Source: Neobacillus drentensis
Lineage (GTDB): Bacteria > Bacillota > Bacilli > Bacillales > Cytobacillaceae
Length of the DNA stretch: 64,000 nucleotides
NCBI RefSeq assembly: GCF_021560175.1
Contig: NZ_CP091110.1
Location: forward strand, 3,970,501 to 4,034,500
Direction: 5' to 3'
This document shows, piece by piece, positions 33,535 through 46,800 of this stretch (position 1 is the first letter of the stretch; each line of letters begins with the position of its first letter). Below the pieces are notes generated by a model that saw only the letters and a list, made by a program, of their open reading frames with translations, was not told the DNA's origin and searched no databases. The position numbers and the translations under genes are program-made.

Positions 33535-36171
33535 TTCATAGCGAATAGTTGCCTGTGCTGCAGCTAAGCGGGCAAGCGGTACACGGTATGGCGAGCAGCT
33601 GACATAGTCTAGACCGATTTTGAAACAGAAGTCAATCGAACTTTTCTCTCCTCCATGTTCGCCGCAAATCCCTGTTTTTAACGACGGCTTTGTCGCACGG
33701 CCAAGCTTCACACCTGTTTCAACTAATTTGCCAACCCCATCTTGGTCAAGTACAGCAAATGGATTTTCTGGCAGTACTTTATTTTCAATGTACGCCTGCA
33801 GGAATTTGCCTTCTGCATCATCCCGGCTATAACCAAATGTGGTCTGCGTTAAATCGTTGGTTCCAAAAGAAAAGAAATCAGCTTCCTCGGCAATTTGGTC
33901 TGCCGTTAAGGCGGCACGAGGAATTTCTATCATCGTACCGATTGTGTAATGGAAATTCTTCCCGGTTTCTTGCTGGACTAGTTCTGCTGCTTCCATCACT
34001 AATTGGCGCATTTGTTTCAACTCGTTGACATGACCGACTAATGGGATCATGATTTCAGGCTGAACTTCCAAGCCTTTTTCAGCAAGTTGTGCAGCAGCAT
34101 AAAAGATCGCTTTTGCCTGCATGTCATAAATTTCTGGATAAATCATCCCTAATCTGCAGCCGCGGTGTCCCAGCATTGGGTTAAATTCATCTAATTGACG
34201 AACCTTTTTAAGCAATTGCTCTTTCTTCTTTAATTCAGCTGATCGTGGATCCGTAATTTGAAGCTTAGTCACTTCTACTAACAGTTCCTCTTTATCTGGT
34301 AAAAACTCATGGAGCGGCGGATCCAGTAAACGAATGGTAACCGGGAAGCCTTGCATAGCTTCAAAAATCCCTTCAAAATCGCCTTGCTGCATGGGCAGCA
34401 GTTCGCTTAGGGCTTCCATTCTTTCAGCGTAATTATCAGCCAAAATCATTTTTTGGACAATTGGAATCCGCTTCAAATCCATGAACATATGCTCCGTTCG
34501 GCATAATCCAATGCCGCCAGCGCCAAATTCAAAAGATTTCTTCGCATCTTCCGGAGTATCTGCATTCGCACGTACACCCATTTTCCGCTCTTGGTCAGCC
34601 CAAGCTAAAAGAAGTTGAAATTCATCAGAAAGTTCCGGGTCAATCATGGGAATTTCCCCAAGCATAATTTCTCCGGTGGAACCATCAATGGTTATTATAT
34701 CACCATAATTTACCACTGTTTCACCAACAGTAAATTGTTTTGCTCTTACATCGATTTTTAACGGCTCACATCCACAAATACAAGCTTTTCCCATCCCCCG
34801 TGCAACAACAGCTGCATGGCTGGTCATTCCTCCACGGCTTGTTAAAATCGCTTGCGCGGCAACAATGCCATGAATATCATCGGGAGTTGTTTCCGGCCTA
34901 ACGAGGATGACTCTTTTCCCATCATTCCCTAAACTTTCCGCTTCATCAGCATCAAAAACTACCTGACCTGTTGCAGCACCCGGTGATGCTGGCAATCCTT
35001 TAGCTAAAATATTTTTTTGGAATTTGTCATCAATCCGGCGGTGGAGCAGTTGGTTCAACTGATCAGGGTCTACACGCAGTAGGGCCGTCTTTTTATCAAT
35101 AATTCCTTCTTGAACCATCTCTACGGCAATTCGAATCGCTGCTTGTGCCGTTCGTTTCCCATTCCGGGTTTGCAGAATGAAGAGCTTGCCACGTTCAACG
35201 GTAAATTCAATGTCCTGCATTTCTTGATAATGCTGTTCAAGAATTTTACATGTATCTGTAAATTGCTTATATACCCCAGGCATTTCGTCCTTTAATGTAA
35301 TAATTGGCTGTGGTGTCCGAATACCCGCTACCACATCCTCTCCTTGGGCGTTTATTAAGTATTCACCGTATAAAACATGTTCGCCTGTTGAAGGATTTCG
35401 TGTAAAAGCAACTCCAGTCCCTGAATCATTGCCCATATTGCCAAACACCATACTTTGAATATTAACCGCTGTTCCAAGGTGATCTGGGATTTTATTCAAG
35501 CGGCGGTAGACGATGGCGCGCTGATTGTTCCAAGAATTAAAGACAGCGTTAATCGCTAGAAAAAGCTGTTGTTTTGGGTCTTGAGGAAAATTTGTTCTCG
35601 TACGCTTTTTGACAATGTCTTTATAGCCACTAATCACTTCCTGCCAATCTTCAGCTGACATTTCTGGATCTGTATTGTATCCTTTCTGTTCACGTGTTTC
35701 TTCTAAGAATTGCTCGAAGTAAAATGTATCAATTTCTAGCACAACATTACTAAACATCTGAATAAAGCGGCGGTAGGAATCATAAGCAAACCGAGGATTA
35801 TTTGTTAATGCTGCTAAACCTGCTACTGTTTCATCGTTCATCCCAAGGTTTAAGATCGTATCCATCATCCCTGGCATTGAAAAAACGGATCCAGACCGTA
35901 CTGAAACTAGCAATGGGTTATTGGGGTCGCCCAATTTTTTACCCATTTTTTCTTCTAAGCGGCTAAGTGCTTCCAGTGTTTGTTTTTCCACTTCTGTTGG
36001 AATGGTTTTACTAGCTTCATAGTAAGCATTACAGGCCTGGGTTGTTATCGTAAAACCAAATGGCACTGGAAGACCAATTCTAGTCATTTCCGCAAGATTT
36101 GCCCCTTTCCCCCCAAGTAAGTCTCTCATATTACCTTGTCCCTCTTGAAATAAGTAAACAAATTTCTCCAT
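33502..36171 (-). CDS. ppdK: pyruvate, phosphate dikinase
   Basis: Interconverts pyruvate + ATP + Pi and PEP + AMP + PPi, 889 residues, full length. The N-terminal ATP-grasp domain has LLGGKGANLAEMTRIGLPVP; the central swivelling domain has the catalytic His in SRGGMTSHAAVVARGMGKA near 450 with the regulatory Thr just before it; the C-terminal TIM barrel has GFPVTIRLLDPPLHEFLP, MLGHRGCRLG and GICGEHGGEKSSIDF. It lies 2 bp after its own regulator gene, in an operon with ccpN, so it is wired to gluconeogenic control. B. subtilis itself lacks this enzyme. Confidence 0.96.
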   Translation of the reverse strand: MEKFVYLFQEGQGNMRDLLGGKGANLAEMTRIGLPVPFGFTITTQACNAYYEASKTIPTEVEKQTLEALSRLEEKMGKKLGDPNNPLLVSVRSGSVFSMPGMMDTILNLGMNDETVAGLAALTNNPRFAYDSYRRFIQMFSNVVLEIDTFYFEQFLEETREQKGYNTDPEMSAEDWQEVISGYKDIVKKRTRTNFPQDPKQQLFLAINAVFNSWNNQRAIVYRRLNKIPDHLGTAVNIQSMVFGNMGNDSGTGVAFTRNPSTGEHVLYGEYLINAQGEDVVAGIRTPQPIITLKDEMPGVYKQFTDTCKILEQHYQEMQDIEFTVERGKLFILQTRNGKRTAQAAIRIAVEMVQEGIIDKKTALLRVDPDQLNQLLHRRIDDKFQKNILAKGLPASPGAATGQVVFDADEAESLGNDGKRVILVRPETTPDDIHGIVAAQAILTSRGGMTSHAAVVARGMGKACICGCEPLKIDVRAKQFTVGETVVNYGDIITIDGSTGEIMLGEIPMIDPELSDEFQLLLAWADQERKMGVRANADTPEDAKKSFEFGAGGIGLCRTEHMFMDLKRIPIVQKMILADNYAERMEALSELLPMQQGDFEGIFEAMQGFPVTIRLLDPPLHEFLPDKEELLVEVTKLQITDPRSAELKKKEQLLKKVRQLDEFNPMLGHRGCRLGMIYPEIYDMQAKAIFYAAAQLAEKGLEVQPEIMIPLVGHVNELKQMRQLVMEAAELVQQETGKNFHYTIGTMIEIPRAALTADQIAEEADFFSFGTNDLTQTTFGYSRDDAEGKFLQAYIENKVLPENPFAVLDQDGVGKLVETGVKLGRATKPSLKTGICGEHGGEKSSIDFCFKIGLDYVSCSPYRVPLARLAAAQATIRYELNKEEVYTTA

Positions 36172-36173
36172 CT

Positions 36174-37001
36174 CTAAAAGCTCCTCTCTTTTTTTAATAC
36201 GTCTAGTATTAACCCTGAAGTTTCTTCCACAGCTTTGTTGGATACATCAATGATCGGACATCCTACCCGCTTCATGATTTTTTCTGCATGATCCAATTCT
36301 TTTAAAATTCTATCAAAACTAGCGTAGTTAGCCCTTGAGGCTAATCCCAACGCTTTTAGCCGTTCTTTGCGGATTTCGTTTAGCTTATCGGGTGAAATAA
36401 TAAGTCCAATGCAATTCTTTCTCGGAATTTGAAATAACTCATCAGGCGGCTGCACTTCCGGGACGAGAGGCACATTGGCCACCTTAAAACGCTTATGCGC
36501 CAAGTACATCGATAGTGGTGTTTTCGAAGTACGTGATACCCCTATTAGAACAATATCGGCCTTTAGTAGCCCCCTTGGGTCACGGCCATCATCATACTTT
36601 ACGGCAAACTCAATCGCTTCTATTTTCCGAAAGTATTCCTCATCAAGCTTCCTCATTAATCCTGGACGGTGATGCGGTTCTTTATTAAATTTGGTTTCGA
36701 ATGCATTCATCAATGGACTTAGCAGGTCCACTGCCATAATTCCTTCTTCGGCAGCACGACGATCTAAATACCCTTTTAAAGCTGGTATGACAATCGTATA
36801 AGCAATAATCGAGTTCGATTTTACGGCTAATAATATGACGTCTTCAATATCTTCAAAATCTTCCACATAAGAATTACGACGAATGTCTACCTGTCCCCCG
36901 TTAAATTGTGTAGCCACTGCCTTTACAACAAATCCAGCCGTTTCCCCTACTGAGTCGGAAACCACATAGACTACTTCTTTTTGTGCCAAAATGACAGCCA
37001 C
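36174..37001 (-). CDS. yqfL: PPDK regulatory protein (bifunctional kinase/Pi-dependent phosphorylase)
   Basis: DUF299 family, 275 residues. It turns PPDK off by ADP-dependent phosphorylation of the Thr next to the catalytic His and on again by phosphorolysis. It shows VVSDSVGETAG at the N-terminus, AVKYDDGRDPRG, the P-loop-like LIGVSRTSKTPLSMYLAHK near 155 and PLVPEVQPPDELF. In B. subtilis yqfL follows ccpN although no PPDK gene exists there; here its target gene lies directly downstream. The GTG at 37001 is very near GGGAGG; a downstream TTG is possible. Confidence 0.93.
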   Translation of the reverse strand: MAVILAQKEVVYVVSDSVGETAGFVVKAVATQFNGGQVDIRRNSYVEDFEDIEDVILLAVKSNSIIAYTIVIPALKGYLDRRAAEEGIMAVDLLSPLMNAFETKFNKEPHHRPGLMRKLDEEYFRKIEAIEFAVKYDDGRDPRGLLKADIVLIGVSRTSKTPLSMYLAHKRFKVANVPLVPEVQPPDELFQIPRKNCIGLIISPDKLNEIRKERLKALGLASRANYASFDRILKELDHAEKIMKRVGCPIIDVSNKAVEETSGLILDVLKKERSF

Positions 37002-37008
37002 TCCTCCC

Positions 37009-37656
37009 TTAGTCTATTTTTTCATCCATCACTTCTAAATAGGCCCTTGTAATGGTTGTTTTTGTAATACGCCCCACCAGCAAATATGTATTCGTCTGTT
37101 CGTCAGATTTCCGCACAACTGGAAGCGAATCAATGTGATTTTGGATCATTTTTTTAGCTGCCTCAAGTAAGGTTTCATCCGGATTTATGGTAATAATATT
37201 TGGCATTCTTGTCATAATAACGCTGACTGGTAACTCTGAGAGATTTTGGTTACCAAGTGATGCTCTGAGCAAATCCTTTCTAGAAATCACCCCAGCTAGA
37301 AGCCCTTCGGAATCTACCGCGTAAAGTGTACCTACATCCTCTAAAAATAATTGGACGATGGCATCGTAAACGGAGGCTGATTTCCCAACGACAATAGGGT
37401 GGGCTTTATAATTATTGACACTTTGATGCAGGAATCGTTCGGCTTGGCGCTTAACCCTAAATTTGTCATTATAAAAATAACCAACACGCGGTCTTGCATC
37501 GATATTTCCTGACATGGTTAAGATGGCTAGGTCAGGTCTTAACGCTGCCCTCGATAATGACAACTTTTCAGCAATCTCTTTTCCTGTGATTGGCCCGTTT
37601 TGTTTTACAATCTCAAGAATCTCGCCCTGACGCTTTGAAAGTTTTATCTTTACCAC
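37009..37656 (-). CDS. ccpN: CcpN-type repressor of gluconeogenic genes
   Basis: Transcription factor of 215 residues. The N-terminal HTH (KRQGEILEIVKQNGPITGKE, then LSLSRAALRPDLAILTMSG) is followed by two CBS domains (AHPIVVGKSASVYDAI, ISRKDLLRASLGN, MPNIITINPDETLLEAAKKM). In B. subtilis CcpN represses gapB, pckA and the sRNA sr1 on glucose, sensing the ATP/ADP state. Here it heads an operon with yqfL and ppdK, linking it to PEP synthesis. GTG start. Confidence 0.93.
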   Translation of the reverse strand: MVKIKLSKRQGEILEIVKQNGPITGKEIAEKLSLSRAALRPDLAILTMSGNIDARPRVGYFYNDKFRVKRQAERFLHQSVNNYKAHPIVVGKSASVYDAIVQLFLEDVGTLYAVDSEGLLAGVISRKDLLRASLGNQNLSELPVSVIMTRMPNIITINPDETLLEAAKKMIQNHIDSLPVVRKSDEQTNTYLLVGRITKTTITRAYLEVMDEKID

Positions 37657-37786
37657 CCCCTTTATTCTATTATCATGTTATAATATGTGTAATCGCTTTA
37701 AATGTGCTATACTTATTTTCATTTAGTATATAACATTTAAATATAAAGTGAAATAGTTATTTGCAAAAAACTTGATAAAGCAACAT

Positions 37787-37828
37787 AAAAAAGACACCAG
37801 CGATCTTAAAACATCGTTAGTGTCTTTT
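37787..37828 (-). terminator. terminator of the glycosylase gene
   Basis: AAGACAC...CGAT / ATCG...GTGTCTT hairpin with a T-run on the minus strand. Confidence 0.8.
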
Positions 37829-37864
37829 ATTAGAGTATGGCTGTTATAACCCTACTAGGTATCT

Positions 37865-38674
37865 TTAATTCTGACAACTCGGACAAAAGAAAGTTTTTCT
37901 AGAGGAGATAACCTCAATAACTATAGTTGTTCCACACCGATTGCATGGTTGTCCTTCGCGGTCATAAACCTGGCATTGGTTATTGAACCCACCAGTTAAT
38001 GTGTCCCCCTTAAAGAGTGGATTATCCATATACCCGCCGTGCTTGATTCCATCTTGAAGAACATTTTTCATTGAATCGAAGAGTTTGTTTCGATCACCAT
38101 CATTCATGTCATCAATATCCTTGGTCGGTTTGATCCGAGCCTCAAAGCATATCTCCGCAGAGTAGCAATTGCCGATGCCGGCAATAAATGATTGATCAAG
38201 CAAAGTGGTTTTTAACCGGCCATGTTTAGTACCTAATCTTTTTGAAAATTCATTTTTGGTAAATTCTGAATCTAATGGCTCTGGACCCAAGTCCGATAGC
38301 TTTTCCTCTGTTTGAGTTTGATTATATAGGTGTAAGTATCCTAACCGGAGACCGATAAAATAAAGATGGTTTTGTCCAAATGATAGTCGAACCTGAATCG
38401 TTCGTTTTGGTTTTTCTGATTCTGTACCGAAAAACATCCATCCCCCCAACATTAAGTGTAATAATAGCGTTTGCTCATTTTGCAGCTGGAAAAGAAGATG
38501 TTTTCCTCGACGTTTGATATCAATGATTCTTTGTTGCTGAACCGTTTTTTTGAAGAGATCAGGGTTGGTATTGATGGATTTCTCACGGTTTATTTGAACA
38601 TCTGTTATGAGCTGATTTACAATTTTGCCTTTTAACAGGTTTTTATAGTTTTCCATTTCCGGGAGCTCGGGCAT
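37865..38674 (-). CDS. Fpg/Nei family DNA glycosylase
   Basis: Base-excision repair glycosylase/AP lyase of 269 residues. After Met removal the N-terminal Pro (MPELPEMENYKNLLKGK) is the nucleophile, with Glu next to it. The H2TH region is LDQSFIAGIGNCYSAEICFEA, and the C-terminal zinc finger is CQVYDREGQPCNRCG with FFCPSCQN. AGGGAGG before the ATG at 38674 fixes the start; the frame opens upstream. PEMENY instead of PEVET marks it as a paralogue of the main MutM. Substrate preference (oxoguanine or oxidised pyrimidines) cannot be told. Confidence 0.9.
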   Translation of the reverse strand: MPELPEMENYKNLLKGKIVNQLITDVQINREKSINTNPDLFKKTVQQQRIIDIKRRGKHLLFQLQNEQTLLLHLMLGGWMFFGTESEKPKRTIQVRLSFGQNHLYFIGLRLGYLHLYNQTQTEEKLSDLGPEPLDSEFTKNEFSKRLGTKHGRLKTTLLDQSFIAGIGNCYSAEICFEARIKPTKDIDDMNDGDRNKLFDSMKNVLQDGIKHGGYMDNPLFKGDTLTGGFNNQCQVYDREGQPCNRCGTTIVIEVISSRKTFFCPSCQN

Positions 38675-38754
38675 GTTAGATTCCTCCCTTATTTCATTTT
38701 CTACTATCGTTCCCATTACTCAGCAGAAAATGAACTTTATTTCTATATAGACAC

Positions 38755-38783
38755 AAAAAAACCGAACAGCACTCTGCTCGGTA
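38755..38783 (-). terminator. terminator of the rrn-tRNA operon
   Basis: ACCGA(A)CAG / CTG(C)TCGGT hairpin with T7 on the minus strand, 20 bp after the last tRNA. Confidence 0.8.
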
Positions 38784-38802
38784 TGATTCATTCATATTTT
38801 AA

Positions 38803-38876
<74 letters not shown>

Positions 38877-38881
38877 GTTAT

Positions 38882-38955
38882 TGGAGCGGGTGATGGGAAT
38901 CGAACCCACTACATCAGCTTGGAAGGCTGAGGTTTTACCAGTAAACTACACCCGC
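38882..38955 (-). tRNA. tRNA-Gly (TCC)
   Basis: Acceptor GCGGGTG/CACCCGC, anticodon loop CTTCCAA, encoded CCA. Confidence 0.95.
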
Positions 38956-38973
38956 ACAAGTATAAATACTAGA

Positions 38974-39058
38974 TGGTACCGATGGTCGGGGTCGAACCGA
39001 CACTCCTCACGGAACACGATTTTGAGTCGTGCGCGTCTGCCAATTCCGCCACATCGGC
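38974..39058 (-). tRNA. tRNA-Leu (CAA)
   Basis: Class II tRNA with a long variable arm, acceptor GCCGATG, anticodon loop CTCAAAA, encoded CCA. Confidence 0.95.
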
Positions 39059-39084
39059 ATGTGTTAATAATCAAAGAAAATATC

Positions 39085-39158
39085 TGGCAGGGGCAGTAGG
39101 AATCGAACCCACACTGAAGGTTTTGGAGACCTTAGTTCTACCTTTAAACTATGCCCCT
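39085..39158 (-). tRNA. tRNA-Trp (CCA)
   Basis: Acceptor AGGGGCA/TGCCCCT, anticodon loop CTCCAAA, encoded CCA end. Confidence 0.95.
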
Positions 39159-39162
39159 AAAA

Positions 39163-39247
39163 TGGTGGAGGGGGACGGATTCGAACCGCCGAACCCTGAG
39201 GGAGCGGATTTACAGTCCGCCGCGTTTAGCCACTTCGCTACCCCTCC
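39163..39247 (-). tRNA. tRNA-Tyr (GTA)
   Basis: Class II with a long variable arm, acceptor GGAGGGG, anticodon loop CTGTAAA, encoded CCA. Confidence 0.95.
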
Positions 39248-39261
39248 AAAAAATATAAAAA

Positions 39262-39354
39262 TGGCGGAGGAAGAGGGATTCGAACCCCCGCGCGGTTTAA
39301 CCCGCCTGTCGGTTTTCAAGACCGATCCCTTCAGCCGGACTTGGGTATTCCTCC
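39262..39354 (-). tRNA. tRNA-Ser (TGA)
   Basis: Class II, acceptor GGAGGAA/TTCCTCC, anticodon loop CTTGAAA, encoded CCA. Confidence 0.95.
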
Positions 39355-39377
39355 ATTAAAAACCATATTTATAATTA

Positions 39378-39454
39378 TGGTAGCGGCGGAGGGGATCGAA
39401 CCCCCGACCTTACGGGTATGAACCGTACGCTCTAGCCAGCTGAGCTACACCGCC
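39378..39454 (-). tRNA. tRNA-Met (CAT), elongator type
   Basis: Acceptor GGCGGTG, D-loop AGCTCAGCTGGCTAGAGC, anticodon loop TTCATAC, encoded CCA. The initiator features (three G-C pairs below the anticodon, unpaired first base) are not seen. It could be tRNA-Ile2 if lysidinylated, but it matches the Bacillus elongator Met. Confidence 0.88.
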
Positions 39455-39478
39455 ATATTATCATTTTTTTTAAAAAAT

Positions 39479-39554
39479 TGGTGGAGTCTAGGGGGATCGA
39501 ACCCCTGACCTCCTGCGTGCAAAGCAGGCGCTCTCCCAGCTGAGCTAAGACCCC
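39479..39554 (-). tRNA. tRNA-Ala (TGC)
   Basis: Acceptor GGGGTCT with a G-T pair, anticodon loop TTTGCAC, encoded CCA. Confidence 0.95.
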
Positions 39555-39574
39555 ATTTTTCTTAAGAAGATTCA

Positions 39575-39651
39575 TGGTCGGGAAGACAGGATTCGAACCT
39601 GCGACCCCTTGGTCCCAAACCAAGTGCTCTACCAAGCTGAGCTACTTCCCG
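39575..39651 (-). tRNA. tRNA-Pro (TGG)
   Basis: Acceptor CGGGAAG/CTTCCCG, anticodon loop TTTGGGA, encoded CCA. Confidence 0.95.
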
Positions 39652-39685
39652 AAACTTTAAAGCAATATCCATCATAAAATTAATA

Positions 39686-39774
39686 TGGTGCCGAGGACCG
39701 GAATCGAACCGGTACGGTAGTCACCTACCGCAGGATTTTAAGTCCTGTGCGTCTGCCAGTTCCGCCACCCCGGC
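39686..39774 (-). tRNA. tRNA-Leu (TAA)
   Basis: Class II, acceptor GCCGGGG, anticodon loop CTTAAAA, long variable arm, encoded CCA. Confidence 0.95.
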
Positions 39775-39779
39775 ATTTA

Positions 39780-39854
39780 TGGAGCGGAAGACGGGATTCG
39801 AACCCGCGACCCCCACCTTGGCAAGGTGGTGTTCTACCACTGAACTACTTCCGC
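39780..39854 (-). tRNA. tRNA-Gly (GCC)
   Basis: Acceptor GCGGAAG/CTTCCGC, anticodon loop TTGCCAA, encoded CCA. Confidence 0.95.
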
Positions 39855-39890
39855 AATATGATAAATAACTTTTATGTTTTTAAAAAACAT

Positions 39891-39975
39891 TGGTGCGGGT
39901 GAAGGGAGTCGAACCCCCACGCCTTGCGGCGCCAGATCCTAAGTCTGGTGCGTCTGCCAATTCCGCCACACCCGC
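39891..39975 (-). tRNA. tRNA-Leu (TAG)
   Basis: Class II, acceptor GCGGGTG, anticodon loop CTTAGGA, encoded CCA. Confidence 0.95.
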
Positions 39976-40002
39976 ATAATTAAAATAAACTAATAGAAAA
40001 GG

Positions 40003-40075
<73 letters not shown>

Positions 40076-40229
40076 ATACAGTATAAGGAATATATTAATT
40101 TGAAACACGCTGTCTTTGTTACCGTCATCCTGACCTCAGAAGGATTATTCAAGCAGCAGCTCGGTCAGTATGCTGAAGTTTATTCAGGAAGCTTATTCGG
40201 TCGTGCTCTACCAATTGAGCTACCCCGGC
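40076..40229 (-). pseudogene. broken tRNA-Thr copy with a 128-bp unexplained segment
   Basis: 40204-40229 repeats exactly the first 26 bases of the tRNA-Thr gene (40050-40075), then the sequence departs from any tRNA for about 128 bp before the intact gene starts. No cloverleaf can be completed from the upstream copy. In Bacillus operons of this type a tRNA gene normally follows tRNA-Val directly. Confidence 0.75.
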
Positions 40230-40248
40230 GTAAGGTAAGGAAAAATTA

Positions 40249-40324
40249 TGGTGGAGGATGACGGGATCGAACCGCCGACCCTCTGCTTGTAAGGCAGATG
40301 CTCTCCCAGCTGAGCTAATCCTCC
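40249..40324 (-). tRNA. tRNA-Val (TAC)
   Basis: Acceptor GGAGGAT, anticodon loop CTTACAA, encoded CCA. First tRNA after 5S. Confidence 0.95.
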
Positions 40325-40331
40325 ATATAAA

Positions 40332-40447
<116 letters not shown>

Positions 40448-40657
40448 CTATTTAATTGAAAGAAGTTCATTCTCTCAAAACTAGATAATGTAGAAGAAAC
40501 TTTATAAAAACGAGTTATATCGCTTTAAAACTTGTCCAGCTGCGGCTCCTAACTTCTCGGTCGTTTCGATCCGTCCCCACAAATCCAAAACCAGGATTTG
40601 CAGTGCCGGCTCTCCAACGCCTGTCGAAGTTGAACAGTCGCCTCCGCTTTTCGTTTT

Positions 40658-43593
<2,936 letters not shown>

Positions 43594-43778
43594 TAAAAGG
43601 TTTTACTCTATATTAATAGAGAGAAAAACTAAAATGGCGATTTTACTCGGTTTTTACTTGGTTTCTTCTATACGATTATCTAGTTTTCAAAGAACGAAAT
43701 TTCTTGAGAGATTGTACTCTCAAAACTAAACAAACAAAAAGTGGTCAACTTCTTATCAGTCCATAATGACTGCATTAT

Positions 43779-45335
<1,557 letters not shown>

Positions 45336-45468
45336 AGTTGATTAGCTCATTTTGTTACGTTGGCTTCATTTCGTAAGAAATGAATAGTATTGTTTGTTGA
45401 CGTTTTTGTTTGTTTAGTTTTCAAAGAACAATCATCATCTACTAATCTATCATTTAGCGACATATGTT

Positions 45469-45497
45469 ATTTTAACATATTGTTTAAGACTTGTCAA
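45469..45497 (-). promoter_or_regulatory. rrn promoter P2
   Basis: On the minus strand TTGACA, 17 bp, TAAAAT, about 130 bp upstream of 16S. Confidence 0.85.
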
Positions 45498-45559
45498 CTT
45501 TTAATGAAATGTTGTTCATTACTGAACTCTCAACTCATTCCGTCGAAGCGACATTGATA

Positions 45560-45588
45560 ATAATACTATCTTCATACATAATAGTCAA
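45560..45588 (-). promoter_or_regulatory. rrn promoter P1
   Basis: On the minus strand TTGACT, 17 bp, TATTAT, 91 bp upstream of P2. Tandem promoters are typical of Bacillus rrn operons. Confidence 0.8.
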
Positions 45589-45732
45589 CTATCTTTTTAA
45601 AATTTTTATAGAAAATAAAACTCCTTATCTAATTCAAAACTAGAATACTACAACCTAGATAATGAATTAGTTTTAAATAGCCCATCAGTGGTTAAAATAT
45701 AATAGTAAATATTTGTAAGGGAGTGTTGAATA

Positions 45733-45861
45733 ATGAAAATTAATACCTATAAAAAAGATGAAAACAGTCAACCCATTGAACAGGAACAAAGAGAAGATTT
45801 AAACCCGGAGGAAAGGGTACCAGAATTTGACGAAATAGGAACAGCCCTAAATGGTATCTGA
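45733..45861 (+). CDS. small hydrophilic protein, 42 aa
   Basis: Starts MKINTYKKDENSQPIEQEQR and ends FDEIGTALNGI. GGGAG lies before the ATG and a terminator follows directly. It is acidic and probably disordered, with no known family. It lies between the rrn promoters and a convergent methyltransferase gene. Confidence 0.5.
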   Translation: MKINTYKKDENSQPIEQEQREDLNPEERVPEFDEIGTALNGI

Positions 45862-45868
45862 TTTATCA

Positions 45869-45915
45869 AAAAAACCCTTCGCACTTAGAGAATATCTCTT
45901 TTTGCAAAGGGGTCT
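45869..45915. terminator. bidirectional terminator
   Basis: Long imperfect hairpin (AAAACCC..GCA / TGC..GGGGTCTTTT) between the 42-aa ORF and the methyltransferase gene. Confidence 0.7.
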
Positions 45916-45919
45916 TTTC

Positions 45920-46693
45920 TTATTTTTTAATTGCTTTTAAAAGGATGGCCTCTCCTTGAAAAGATATTATTTGACTCTCTTTAATCGTAATTTTAAATTT
46001 ATCCTTGATCCTATCAGAAGCATTTATCATAAACTGGGTCAAATTTTTCTTTTCTTCGATTGGTAAGTTCATTCGATTACACCAGGAATCAAAATAAAAG
46101 ATTTTTTCAAAACGATGCCATTCAACAATTTCGAAACCAGCAAACTCAAGCATACGAATCCACTCACTCTTCTTCCATGCCCTAAAATGACTGTAATCCC
46201 GCCATTTTTCTATTTTATTATAAAATTGGTCGTATTCGTCATCTTCCGGAACAACATTATCGTCCAATAAAAATTGCCCACTTTGCTTAAGGACACGGGA
46301 TACTTCCTTAGTAAACTGATTAATGTTGGGAAAGTGATGCGGAGCAATCCTGCAAGTGACAACATCAAAAGAATTGTTCGAAAAAGGTAAATCTTCCGCA
46401 TCCCCTTTTACTAACTCTACATTTTGATTCCCATTTCCTTTTACAAATTTCTCCGCAGCCAATAACATCTCCTGAGTTAAATCAACTGCGGTTACCTTCT
46501 TTACAAGCGGAGCAAACGCGTTTGCCGTATGGCCTCCACCTGTGGCAACATCTAGAAGTTCTTCTTTCCCAGTAACTTCAGCCATCGCTAATATTTTTTG
46601 CAAATCCTTTCCATCTTTATGATTCGGACTGTTCACGTATGAATCCGCACTTTTTCCAAATTGCTGCTGTACATCCTTTTTGAGATCCATCAT
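45920..46693 (-). CDS. class I SAM-dependent methyltransferase, UbiE/YcgJ-like
   Basis: Rossmann methyltransferase of 257 residues. Motif I is LLDVATGGGHTANAFA near 46-61, the acidic loop is VTAVDLTQEM, motif post-I is GDAEDLPFSNNSFDVVTCR, then APHHFPN and LKQSGQFLLDDN. It begins MMDLKKDVQQQFGKSADSYV like the Bacillus YcgJ group, methyltransferases of unknown small-molecule substrate. It is monocistronic. Confidence 0.88.
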   Translation of the reverse strand: MMDLKKDVQQQFGKSADSYVNSPNHKDGKDLQKILAMAEVTGKEELLDVATGGGHTANAFAPLVKKVTAVDLTQEMLLAAEKFVKGNGNQNVELVKGDAEDLPFSNNSFDVVTCRIAPHHFPNINQFTKEVSRVLKQSGQFLLDDNVVPEDDEYDQFYNKIEKWRDYSHFRAWKKSEWIRMLEFAGFEIVEWHRFEKIFYFDSWCNRMNLPIEEKKNLTQFMINASDRIKDKFKITIKESQIISFQGEAILLKAIKK

Positions 46694-46800
46694 TATCCCT
46701 CCGAGAAATTCCTTATATACTAACTATAAGGCAGCATCTCGATGAAGAAAATTACAGTTTTTCAATACATTGTTATAAGAAATTCTTATTGAAATGGGCT

